Source: an uncultured Collinsella sp.
Lineage (GTDB): Bacteria; Actinomycetota; Coriobacteriia; Coriobacteriales; Coriobacteriaceae
Assembly: GCA_958435545.1 (NCBI GenBank)
Contig: CAUBGU010000033.1
Location: forward strand, 1-15,453
Direction of reading: 5' to 3'
DNA: 15,453 bases
Below, in pieces: positions 6,448-15,453 of the stretch. Every line of letters begins with the position of its first letter. The first letter of the stretch is position 1. The notes below the pieces were generated by a model. It ran no database searches. It was not told the origin of the DNA and was given only the letters and a program-made list of their open reading frames with translations. The translations under genes and the position numbers were made by a program.

Positions 6448-7458
6448 CTAGATCTCGCACACGCTCTGGCGCTCGACAAAGTAGGTCGACACGGCCGTCT
6501 TGCAGGTATAGCTCTTGGGGTTGCGGATGTTGCCCACCAGGCGACGCACCGCGATCTCGCCCACCTCGTGCTTGGGAACATGCACCGTGGTGAGCGGCGG
6601 GTTGGAGAAGGCGCCCAAAGACAGGTCGTCAAAGCCGATGATCGAGACATCCTCGGGCACGCGTATGCCGTGCTCGTTCAACGCACGCATGGCGCCCACG
6701 GCGAGCACGTCGTTCTCGGCAAAGAAAGCCGTCGGCAGATCGTCGCGCGAGACGTTGTCGAGCCACACGCCCATGTCGCGATAGGCACCCTCGAGCGTGG
6801 TGCCCAACGTGACACGCCATGCCGGATTGGCCTCGAGGCCCGCGTCCTCAAGCGCTTGGCGATAGCCGCGCTCGCGGTCCTTAAAGTTGCGGATCCGAAG
6901 GTCGCCCGCCAGATAGCCGATTTGCCTGTGGCCTTTCTCGATAAGGTAATCCACGGCACGCAGCACCGAATCGGTGTTGGCGATGACTACGGCATCGAAG
7001 TACTGGCGATCGCTCCAGCCGTCGAGCACAATCAGGTGGGCGGCAGCGTCGGCGAACAGGGCGTAGTCCTCCTCGCCCAGCTCGGTACCCATCAGCACGA
7101 TGGCGGCCGACGGGTCGGCGATCAGGCCCTCGACCTGCGGGCGCACGGCGTCCAGGTCGCTAAAGTCGAGCGAGACAAAGCTCGTGCTCATGCCGTGGCG
7201 ACGCGCCTGGCGCTCCACGCCCTCGATGACCGCGGGATGGAAGGTGCTCTCGTCCAGGATGGCGCCCGTCTTGCGCGCAAGCACAAACTGGATGCTCTCG
7301 AGCTGCGTCGACTGCTGATAGCCAAGCGACTGCGCGCACTCCAGGATGACCTTGGCGGTCTCCTCGCTCACGCTGCGCTTGCGGTTGAGCGCGTTGGACA
7401 CGGTTGCGGGCGAAAAGCCGGTAATGCGGCTGATCTCGCGGACGCTTGCTTTAGCCAT
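6448..7458 (-). CDS. LacI-family transcriptional regulator
   Basis: This 336-residue DNA-binding regulator has the normal LacI length. The N-terminal helix-turn-helix is VREISRITGFSPATVSNAL (6-24), followed by a hinge near residue 50 and a periplasmic-binding-protein-like effector domain. Conserved effector-domain marks include the GHRQIGYLAG stretch, FAENDVLAVGAMRAL and VPEDVSIIGFDDL. The chosen start is MAKASVREIS, because AGGGGGAA lies directly upstream and the helix-turn-helix then begins at the usual place; a 27-codon longer version is rejected. It has its own promoter and terminator and sits just upstream of the isomerase operon, whose leader shares sites with its own promoter. It is probably a substrate-relieved repressor of that operon and of itself. 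Control of the GH1 operon on its other side is less likely because that operon has an antiterminator. Confidence 0.93.
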   Translation of the reverse strand: MAKASVREISRITGFSPATVSNALNRKRSVSEETAKVILECAQSLGYQQSTQLESIQFVLARKTGAILDESTFHPAVIEGVERQARRHGMSTSFVSLDFSDLDAVRPQVEGLIADPSAAIVLMGTELGEEDYALFADAAAHLIVLDGWSDRQYFDAVVIANTDSVLRAVDYLIEKGHRQIGYLAGDLRIRNFKDRERGYRQALEDAGLEANPAWRVTLGTTLEGAYRDMGVWLDNVSRDDLPTAFFAENDVLAVGAMRALNEHGIRVPEDVSIIGFDDLSLGAFSNPPLTTVHVPKHEVGEIAVRRLVGNIRNPKSYTCKTAVSTYFVERQSVCEI

Positions 7459-7541
7459 CGTTCCCCCTAGCATCGGTCGCGGCCGAGCATCGTGGCTTGA
7501 CCGCCCCGTGGCTCGGCAACTAAACGACCGCAAATTCAATC

Positions 7542-7563
7542 TAAACAGAATAGTAAATGTTTA
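7542..7563. promoter_or_regulatory. Candidate autoregulatory operator upstream of the lacI-type gene
   Basis: TAAACA (7542-7547) and TGTTTA (7558-7563) form an inverted repeat with a 10-base spacer. It overlaps the -10 of the regulator promoter. TGTTTAATAG (7558-7567) is identical to bases 6270-6279 in the isomerase operon promoter, supporting one shared regulator. Confidence 0.5.
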
Positions 7564-7587
7564 ATAGCTAGTTTAGCCTGTTGTCAA
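7561..7587 (-). promoter_or_regulatory. Candidate promoter of the lacI-type gene
   Basis: On the minus strand there is a perfect -35 TTGACA (7582-7587). TATTAA (7561-7566) follows at 15 bases and TTAAAC at 17 bases, so the exact -10 is uncertain. The regulator ATG is about 100 bases downstream. Confidence 0.55.
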
Positions 7588-7640
7588 GCGAAGTGGCACG
7601 ACTATTCCCCCAACGGGCGCATTTGTCCATCTTAACGTTA

Positions 7641-10654
<3,014 letters not shown>

Positions 10655-10658
10655 CATT

Positions 10659-10709
10659 GGCTCCTTTGCACAATCTTGGCTTACTGTTCGAATCGGCAAA
10701 GGTCATGCC
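10659..10709 (-). promoter_or_regulatory. Helix sequestering the EIIBC ribosome binding site
   Basis: On the minus strand, CCTTTGC (10696-10702) pairs with GCAAAGG (10663-10669), and flanking GGC (10707-10709) pairs with GCC (10659-10661). This would bury the AAAGGAG ribosome binding site of the EIIBC gene. Its 5' arm overlaps the 3' half of the RAT-like motif, so the two structures exclude each other. Confidence 0.5.
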
Positions 10710-10733
10710 CCGAATGGCTACGGGTTACAATCC
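10701..10733 (-). promoter_or_regulatory. RAT-like antiterminator binding site overlapping the bglG stop codon
   Basis: On the minus strand the motif opens with GGATTGTAAC and closes with GGCATGACC, with a CCC/GGG apical stem. The two strands match those of the RAT motifs in the bglG leader. The TAA at 10725-10727 is the bglG stop codon. A BglG-type protein bound here would favour this hairpin over the one hiding the next ribosome binding site. Confidence 0.6.
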
Positions 10734-11564
10734 TTTTTTGGAGATGATCCGGTTGAGATGGATCATCAGATAGAGTTCCTCCTCCTCGGAGAGCGTGGCG
10801 TCCCACGTTTCACGACAATAGGAACCGATATGCTTCACGCACTCTGCCAACTGCGGAAACTCCTCACGAAAGTTCTTGTACATCTGCATGTTGGCGCTGT
10901 TCAGCGACTCGCCGGCTTGAATGCGCTTGAACAGGTACCGCAGATGCGTGGCGAAGCGGGTGAAATCAAAGGAATCGCGGTCGACAATAATGCGGAAATC
11001 GCTTTCGAGAATCTCGATAACGTCCTCGAGCATATCGTCGAACTGCTTTGCGGGCTCGGCCGTGGCTTTGACGGCTTCAACAACCCGTGCGTTCACGAGA
11101 TTCATCGCAATACTGGCAATCTCATCCTTGGGAAGCCGCTCTCCGAGCTCCTTCTCGAGTCGCATGACGATAAACTGGGCAGCCTTGTATTCCTTCGGAT
11201 ACGTCTCCCGCACTTCATAGGCAAGAGGCATCGCGATGCGGACCCCCTTTTGGGCTCGCGCAACGGCAAACGACAGGTGATCAGCCATGAACAGCGTCGC
11301 ATTGGTCGAGAGGTCGTAGGGCAGTTCGTTGGCAACGATGTCCATAACTTTCGCCGCAAACATCACGATATCCGAGGGAAGATCCCTCATGACATCTTGT
11401 CCTTTAGGATCAATGTCGTAAAACGTATGCTCGATTTTAGAAAGAGGGAGCTCTCGAGGAAAATCTCCGCCGAAACCGACGCCCCTGCCCATGGCGATGA
11501 CATCTCGCCCCTGTCCGTCACGGCAAAGAACCGCGTTGTTGTTAAGCTTTTTAATTGCAAGCAT
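10725..11564 (-). CDS. bglG: BglG/LicT-family transcriptional antiterminator
   Basis: This 279-residue RNA-binding protein prevents early termination of its operon when the PTS sugar is present. The N-terminal RNA-binding domain (about 1-55) includes IKKLNNNAVL and GRGVGF. Two PTS-regulation domains follow. In PRD1, H96 is present in ADHLSF, but the second conserved histidine position is N155 in IAMNLVN. In PRD2, H207 (ATHLRY) and H269 (IHLNRI) are present. The length and histidine spacing match LicT. The start is the ATG of MLAIKKLNNN, with AAAGGAGG upstream. It is the first gene of the operon with EIIBC and GH1, and its leader has RAT motifs and a terminator, so it controls its own expression. 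Phosphorylation by the PTS normally tunes its activity; loss of one PRD1 histidine could change that input. Confidence 0.95.
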   Translation of the reverse strand: MLAIKKLNNNAVLCRDGQGRDVIAMGRGVGFGGDFPRELPLSKIEHTFYDIDPKGQDVMRDLPSDIVMFAAKVMDIVANELPYDLSTNATLFMADHLSFAVARAQKGVRIAMPLAYEVRETYPKEYKAAQFIVMRLEKELGERLPKDEIASIAMNLVNARVVEAVKATAEPAKQFDDMLEDVIEILESDFRIIVDRDSFDFTRFATHLRYLFKRIQAGESLNSANMQMYKNFREEFPQLAECVKHIGSYCRETWDATLSEEEELYLMIHLNRIISKKGL

Positions 11565-11593
11565 GGTGAACCTCCTTTCAAGAACACTCACAG

Positions 11594-11638
11594 AAAAAGG
11601 CATGATAGCCAATAGCAGTGCTATTGCGGTCATGCCTT
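11594..11638 (-). terminator. Regulated terminator in the bglG leader
   Basis: On the minus strand, AAGGCATGA (11630-11638) pairs with TCATGCCTT (11597-11605), followed by a T-tract. Inside lies a second perfect hairpin, CAATAGC/GCTATTG with a 3-base loop. The 5' arm overlaps the second RAT motif, so protein-bound RAT would block terminator formation. Confidence 0.88.
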
Positions 11639-11650
11639 ACGTAACAATCC
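11628..11650 (-). promoter_or_regulatory. RAT motif 2 (overlaps the bglG leader terminator)
   Basis: On the minus strand it opens with GGATTGTTAC and closes with GGCATGACC. The 5' half equals the classical LicT RAT sequence; the 3' half resembles GGCAAAACC. At 23 nt it is shorter than the usual 29-30 because the apical stem is reduced to a GTAA turn. It overlaps the 5' arm of the terminator, as expected for antitermination. Confidence 0.7.
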
Positions 11651-11666
11651 GTGTTGTATTGCTCTT

Positions 11667-11696
11667 GGGCATGCCTCCACACAGGAGTAACAATCC
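11667..11696 (-). promoter_or_regulatory. RAT motif 1 in the bglG leader
   Basis: On the minus strand it opens with GGATTGTTACTCC and closes with GGAGGCATGCCC, giving a normal 30-nt RAT with a CTCC/GGAG apical stem. It starts a few bases after the probable transcription start. It lies 16 bases upstream of motif 2. Its AGGCATG could also pair with the 3' arm of the terminator. Confidence 0.72.
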
Positions 11697-11710
11697 AAGA
11701 TGCAGAATGC

Positions 11711-11716
11711 ATTATA
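11711..11716 (-). promoter_or_regulatory. Promoter -10 of the bglG operon
   Basis: A perfect TATAAT on the minus strand lies about 15 bases upstream of RAT motif 1, the right distance for a transcript starting near 11704. No recognisable -35 is seen at 17 bases; that position is GC-rich, which suggests need for an activator or a weak promoter. Confidence 0.6.
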
Positions 11717-11813
11717 GCGCTCTCCCCGCCCCGGGGACCATCGGGCTGGCGAACGGTAGATGTCGGCCCGCCAGCGGCCACATCGAGCAGATGGGCGTGC
11801 TTCGATCCCGAGC

Positions 11814-12788
11814 CTAGCCTAGGATGCGGGCCATGCGCGCCTTGAACTCGGACAGAAAGCGCGGGGCGTCCACGGTGAGTGCCACAAGCGCGCTCTTGTC
11901 GGGGTCGGACAGGCGATGCTCGTCGCAGATAGTGCGGCCGCGATACTCGCCGAGCAGGTCGACGCGCAAGTTGCAACCAAGTGCGCCCACGAGCGTGGGA
12001 TCAATCGCCACGGCAACGGCAAGCGGATCGTGCAGCGCGCAGCCGCCCAGGTAAGGGGCGTTCATCTCGTACGAGCCAATGTAGTGCTCGACCATACTCG
12101 CAAATGCGCAGCCCGCCATGGTGCCCGAGCCCGTCCAACCGGCAATGTCGCGGCGCGTCAGCACCACGCGATGCGTCACGTCAAGACCAACCATGGTGAG
12201 TTTGCGGCCCGAGCGCAGCACGGCATCGGCCGCCTCGGGATCGCTTGCCATGTTGGCCTCGGCACCCGCACTCACGTTACCGGGCACGGTCAGGGCACCG
12301 CCCATTACCACCACGCGGCCGATAGACATCACCGCCGCCGCATCGCGCTCCAGGGCAAGCGCCAGGTTGGAGAGCGGGCCGGTCGCTACGTAGACCAGAT
12401 CGGGACCATAGGTGCGCGCGGCATCGATCAGATAATCGACCGCAGCGTTGCCGTCGGCCGAGGTCGCCCCCACCGGCTCGTAGGGCGACGCGGGCACGCT
12501 CGCGCCGCCGATGCCGTTCTTACCGTGAATGAGCGCGGTGGACGCCGGCGGCGTATAAGGCTCAGTCGCCTGCAGAGGACGGTCGGCACCCAGGTACACC
12601 GGCACCTCGGGACGGCCCAACAGGTCGAGCACCGCCAGGCAGTTATGCGCCGACTGGTCGACGCGCACGTTGCCAAAGCACGTGGTAATACCGACGAGCT
12701 CCACCTCGGGGCTCGCGATTGCATAGGCGAGCGCCATCGCGTCGTCCACACCCATATCCAGATCAAGGATCAGCTTCTTGATTGCCAT
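11814..12788 (-). CDS. Nucleoside hydrolase (inosine-uridine preferring type)
   Basis: This 324-residue cytoplasmic enzyme hydrolyses the N-glycosidic bond of ribonucleosides to a free base and ribose. The calcium-binding aspartate cluster DLDMGVDDA (9-17) is the family signature in slightly altered form (usually DTDPGIDDA). Also present are HGKNGIGG (88-95), MGGALTVPGNV (162-172), EANMASDPEAA (177-187, where the usual motif has EFN) and HDPLAVAV (253-260, with the catalytic-site H and metal-site D). The exact base preference cannot be read from the sequence, so no rih symbol is given. The ATG lies 4 bases after the ribokinase stop, with GGAG overlapping the end of that gene, so the two are co-transcribed. 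The ribose released is the substrate of that ribokinase. Confidence 0.94.
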   Translation of the reverse strand: MAIKKLILDLDMGVDDAMALAYAIASPEVELVGITTCFGNVRVDQSAHNCLAVLDLLGRPEVPVYLGADRPLQATEPYTPPASTALIHGKNGIGGASVPASPYEPVGATSADGNAAVDYLIDAARTYGPDLVYVATGPLSNLALALERDAAAVMSIGRVVVMGGALTVPGNVSAGAEANMASDPEAADAVLRSGRKLTMVGLDVTHRVVLTRRDIAGWTGSGTMAGCAFASMVEHYIGSYEMNAPYLGGCALHDPLAVAVAIDPTLVGALGCNLRVDLLGEYRGRTICDEHRLSDPDKSALVALTVDAPRFLSEFKARMARILG

Positions 12789-12792
12789 TGTT

Positions 12793-13788
12793 CTACTCCG
12801 CTTCCCCGCCTTGTACTAAATCGTCTAAATCAAACACGCGCTCAACTTCGGCACGCGTGGGAATCGACTGTTGCGCGCCCAAGCGCGACACCGCCACCGC
12901 CGAGGCGCGTGCGCCCGCCGCCATACACTCAAAGAGTGGCAGGCCTTCCAGACGAGCCGCGGCGAGCGCACCGATAAACGTATCGCCCGCGGCCGTTGTA
13001 TCGACCACCGCGCTCGAAAGCGCCGGCATGCACAGCAGCTCGCCGTCATCGCCAAGCGTAACCGACCCGGCGCCGCCCAACGTGATGACCGCAGCTCCGG
13101 CACCCTTGGCGAGCAAGGCATTGAGCGCCGCGACGCAGCTCGCATCATCCGCGGGCAAGATGCCCGTCAGCGCCTGGCACTCAGTCTCGTTGGGACAGAC
13201 CAGGTCGACCGCAGGCCAGGCCTCCACAGGCAACTCGCAAGCAGGCGCTGGATTAAAGACCGTATAGAACCCCAGCTCGTGAGCGCAAACAATCGCCTCG
13301 GCCGTCGCCGCAAGGTCACATTCGCCCTGGGCGATAAAGACGCTTCCGGCAGCCGGGGCAATCTCGCTGGCGTCGCCGTCGAGCTCATCGGCCACCAGAC
13401 GTCTCAGCGCGCAGGCAACGTCCTCGCCCGCAAGCGCATGGTTGGCGCCCGGTGACAGCACGATACGGTTGTCGCCCTCGCAGCGAATGATGGTCGCCGT
13501 TCCCGTCTCCACGTCATCGCGATGCGCTACAAAGTCACAGTCCACGCCGGCGTCTTGGAGCCCCGCCACGAGCGACGCACCGAACGCGTCGCGACCGACC
13601 GCGCCGATCATGTGCGTGCGCGCGCCCATGCGCGCGGCAGCTACGGCCTGGTTGGCGCCTTTGCCGCCGGCATTAGTGATAAATCCGCTGCCGCCGACGG
13701 TCTCGCCTGCACGCGGCATGCGCTCGCACGCCACCGAAAGGTCCATGTTCATGCTGCCGAACACCACAACGATGCCGCAATCTGCCAT
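12793..13788 (-). CDS. rbsK: Ribokinase
   Basis: This 331-residue PfkB-family kinase phosphorylates ribose to ribose 5-phosphate. Signature 1 is [15 protein letters not shown] (41-55). Signature 2 is DTTAAGDTF (263-271), with catalytic base D269 and the anion hole in TAAGD. The N-terminal GSMNMDLSV (11-19) is the ribokinase sugar-binding strand. The length is slightly above the usual 305-310 because of a segment near residues 132-148. The ATG is preceded by GAGGAGG at a good distance. It is the first gene of a two-gene operon with the nucleoside hydrolase, which makes nucleoside-derived ribose its likely substrate; no ribose transporter is adjacent. Another PfkB sugar kinase specificity is possible but less likely. 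Confidence 0.93.
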   Translation of the reverse strand: MADCGIVVVFGSMNMDLSVACERMPRAGETVGGSGFITNAGGKGANQAVAAARMGARTHMIGAVGRDAFGASLVAGLQDAGVDCDFVAHRDDVETGTATIIRCEGDNRIVLSPGANHALAGEDVACALRRLVADELDGDASEIAPAAGSVFIAQGECDLAATAEAIVCAHELGFYTVFNPAPACELPVEAWPAVDLVCPNETECQALTGILPADDASCVAALNALLAKGAGAAVITLGGAGSVTLGDDGELLCMPALSSAVVDTTAAGDTFIGALAAARLEGLPLFECMAAGARASAVAVSRLGAQQSIPTRAEVERVFDLDDLVQGGEAE

Positions 13789-13974
13789 GGAAACCTCCTC
13801 GTCCGCGGGCTCTGCACCCGCTGTTGGCCGTCAATCGTGCGCTCTCGCACCTCTATAACTTTAGTTCACTTTGATGTGGACGCGCGCTTGAGCTTGCGCC
13901 GGCAGCAAGCATTCACAGGAGCAGGCGGCTACAATGAAGGCGTGCTGATTATTCTCGTCATTGGATGAAGTTTT
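13789..13974. promoter_or_regulatory. Divergent intergenic region, ribokinase and acyltransferase
   Basis: These 186 bases separate divergent genes and should hold both promoters. A weak minus-strand -10 TATAGA (13852-13857) could serve the ribokinase. Small hairpins GCGGG/CCCGC (around 13805-13821) and GTGCG/CGCAC (around 13837-13850) lie in its leader. I see no convincing promoter for the acyltransferase. Confidence 0.35.
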
Positions 13975-15453
13975 ATGGAACAATTCCCGCGATCGAGTTC
14001 GCGCAGCTCACGCCACGCGAGCGATCAACAAGCGCCGCACGAACGTTCGCGCGCTAACCGACAAGCCACCGAGCCGCGCCGCGCCGCAGGCTCTCATCGC
14101 GCGCCCGCCAACAAGGGTACCCACACCAACAGCGCCGCAAAAGAACAGGCGCCCACGCGCCCCAAATCTCGCTATATCCCCGCCCTCGACGGCCTGCGCA
14201 CGCTTGCCGTCGTCGCAGTGGTGCTCTATCACCTCAACCTCACGTGGGCTCAGGGCGGCCTGCTCGGTGTCACGATCTTCTTTGTGCTTTCGGGCTATCT
14301 GATCACGCGCCTGCTCATCAACGAGGTGTCAAAGACCGGGCGCATCGACCTCAAGAGCTTCTGGATCCGCCGTATCCGCCGCCTGTTCCCCGCCGTGGTG
14401 ACCGTCGTGGTGGTGACCTGCGCGCTGTGCACCGTCTTTAACCATGTGATGCTCACCAAGATGCGCCCCGACATCCTGCCGTCGCTGTTGTTCTTCAACA
14501 ACTGGTGGCAGATTGCCCAAAACGTCTCGTACTTCAATGCTCTGGGCGACCCCTCGCCGCTCACGCACTTTTGGTCGCTTGCCATCGAGGAACAGTTCTA
14601 CCTGATTTGGCCGCCACTGCTGTTTGCCATGGTATCCATGCATGTGAGCAAACCCAACACGCGCCGCGTGGTTCTGGGCCTTGCCGCGGTATCTGCCCTC
14701 GCCATGATGGTGCTTTACAACCCTGCCGCCGACCCCAGCCGCGTGTACTACGGCACCGACACCCGCGTGTTCTCGCTGCTGCTGGGTGCCTGGATGGCCT
14801 TTATCCCCGATTGCGACCTGGCGCCGGTGCGTCTCGCACATCGTTTGGGGCTCAATCGCCTGGCTGGCGCCGCCAAGCACGGCAAGAACGCCGAGGGCAA
14901 GCCTGGCGAGAAGGCCGACGAATCAGCCGAGACCGCCCCGGCACAGCCGAGCGCCCTCGTGCGCTTTTGGTCCTCGCCCGCATCCATCGATGTATTGGGC
15001 GTCGTGGGTCTGGTTGGCCTTGCCGCCATGGTCGCGCTCACCAACGGCTACACCGCGTTCCAGTATCGCGGCGGCACGCTGTTATGCTCCATCCTCACGC
15101 TCATGGTTATTGCGGCATGTGTGCAGCCTCAGGGCATGGTTGCCCGCGCACTGTCCGCCGAGCCGCTCGTGTGGGTTGGCAAGCGCTCGTATAGCATCTA
15201 CCTGTGGCACTATCCGCTGCTGCTGCTTATGAACCCGGTCGCCAACATCAGCGATACGCCCTGGTGGCAGTACATCTTGCAGGTACTTGTGGTGGTCGCC
15301 GTAGCCGAGTGCTCCTATCGCTTTATCGAAACGCCGTTTAGGAAGGGCGCCTTCGGCCGCACCGTCGCCGAATTCCGCGATGGCACCACCACGCCCGTCA
15401 ACTGGGCACGCGCGCACGTCCCTGTCTGCGCAGCCTGCGCTGTCGTGTTGGTC
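13975..15453 (+). CDS. Membrane O-acyltransferase, OatA-like (acyltransferase 3), partial at right edge
   Basis: The reading frame is open for 493 codons and runs off the window. Residues about 66-458 form the acyltransferase 3 membrane domain: RYIPALDGLR (66-75), the catalytic-type H86 in VLYHLNL, FFVLSGYLITR (102-112), SFWIRRIRRLFP (128-139), and FWSLAIEEQFYLIWP (199-213). The domain ends with KRSYSIYLWHYPLL and RFIETPFRK. A further hydrophobic helix begins at the edge, as in OatA-type proteins that go on to an extracellular SGNH domain; that domain is not visible here. Such enzymes acetylate peptidoglycan or surface polysaccharides. The N-terminal 65 residues are Arg/Ser/Ala-rich, and residues about 300-328 are a charged insert. 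The ATG is the first in frame after a TGA at 13966; its ribosome binding site is weak. Confidence 0.9.
   Translation, partial: MEQFPRSSSRSSRHASDQQAPHERSRANRQATEPRRAAGSHRAPANKGTHTNSAAKEQAPTRPKSRYIPALDGLRTLAVVAVVLYHLNLTWAQGGLLGVTIFFVLSGYLITRLLINEVSKTGRIDLKSFWIRRIRRLFPAVVTVVVVTCALCTVFNHVMLTKMRPDILPSLLFFNNWWQIAQNVSYFNALGDPSPLTHFWSLAIEEQFYLIWPPLLFAMVSMHVSKPNTRRVVLGLAAVSALAMMVLYNPAADPSRVYYGTDTRVFSLLLGAWMAFIPDCDLAPVRLAHRLGLNRLAGAAKHGKNAEGKPGEKADESAETAPAQPSALVRFWSSPASIDVLGVVGLVGLAAMVALTNGYTAFQYRGGTLLCSILTLMVIAACVQPQGMVARALSAEPLVWVGKRSYSIYLWHYPLLLLMNPVANISDTPWWQYILQVLVVVAVAECSYRFIETPFRKGAFGRTVAEFRDGTTTPVNWARAHVPVCAACAVVLV

Noticed and set aside
7600..7640. Terminator after the GH1 gene
   Set aside because: Only a short TAACGTTA palindrome is present and there is no stable stem with a U-tract.
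11740..11813. Terminator after the nucleoside hydrolase
   Set aside because: GCTGGCG and CGCCAGC can form a 7-bp hairpin, but the loop is 17 bases and no U-tract follows.
14505..15194. Plus-strand open frame of 229 codons at the right end
   Set aside because: The acyltransferase frame starting at 13975 runs through this region without a stop and carries all the family motifs, so this is an out-of-frame shadow.

Overview
The window looks like chromosomal DNA from a high-GC anaerobic gut actinobacterium, most likely a Coriobacteriia member such as Collinsella. That is inference from GC-rich codon use, PTS sugar uptake beside luxS, and short GGGAC-type palindromes in the gaps; nothing in the window fixes the species. 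There are no rRNA or tRNA genes, no transposases, no CRISPR arrays and no gene-free stretch over 300 bases. Twelve genes are supported: eleven on the minus strand and one, cut by the right edge, on the plus strand.

Left region (1-1470): a DUF4867-type protein and luxS, both minus strand, separated by a good intrinsic terminator. Upstream of luxS lie a 75-bp imperfect palindrome and a second hairpin.

Sugar operon (1470-6301) with its LacI-family regulator (6448-7458): transcription runs right to left through a COG2407-type aldose/ketose isomerase, the two halves of a split transketolase, and a glycerol-kinase-like FGGY kinase. The enzyme order isomerase, kinase, two-gene transketolase fits a pathway in which a sugar is isomerised, phosphorylated and then split by transketolase. 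The published D-apiose route (apiose to apulose to apulose 4-phosphate to xylulose 5-phosphate plus dihydroxyacetone phosphate) is the best match I know, but the substrate is not proven by sequence. The regulator gene ends in its own terminator, and its promoter shares TGTTTA-type sites with the operon promoter, so it probably controls both.

Beta-glucoside operon (7641-11716): a BglG/LicT antiterminator, a PTS EIIBC permease without EIIA, and a GH1 6-phospho-beta-glucosidase. The bglG leader carries two antiterminator-binding (RAT) motifs and a strong terminator. A third RAT-like motif straddles the bglG stop codon and faces a helix that would hide the EIIBC ribosome binding site. The EIIBC-GH1 gap holds mutually exclusive hairpins. 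Imported beta-glucosides would be phosphorylated on entry and cleaved to glucose 6-phosphate plus aglycone or sugar.

Nucleoside pair (11814-13788): a ribokinase followed at 4 bases by a nucleoside hydrolase, together turning nucleosides into base plus ribose 5-phosphate. The right end (13975 to edge) is an OatA-type membrane O-acyltransferase, divergent from the ribokinase.
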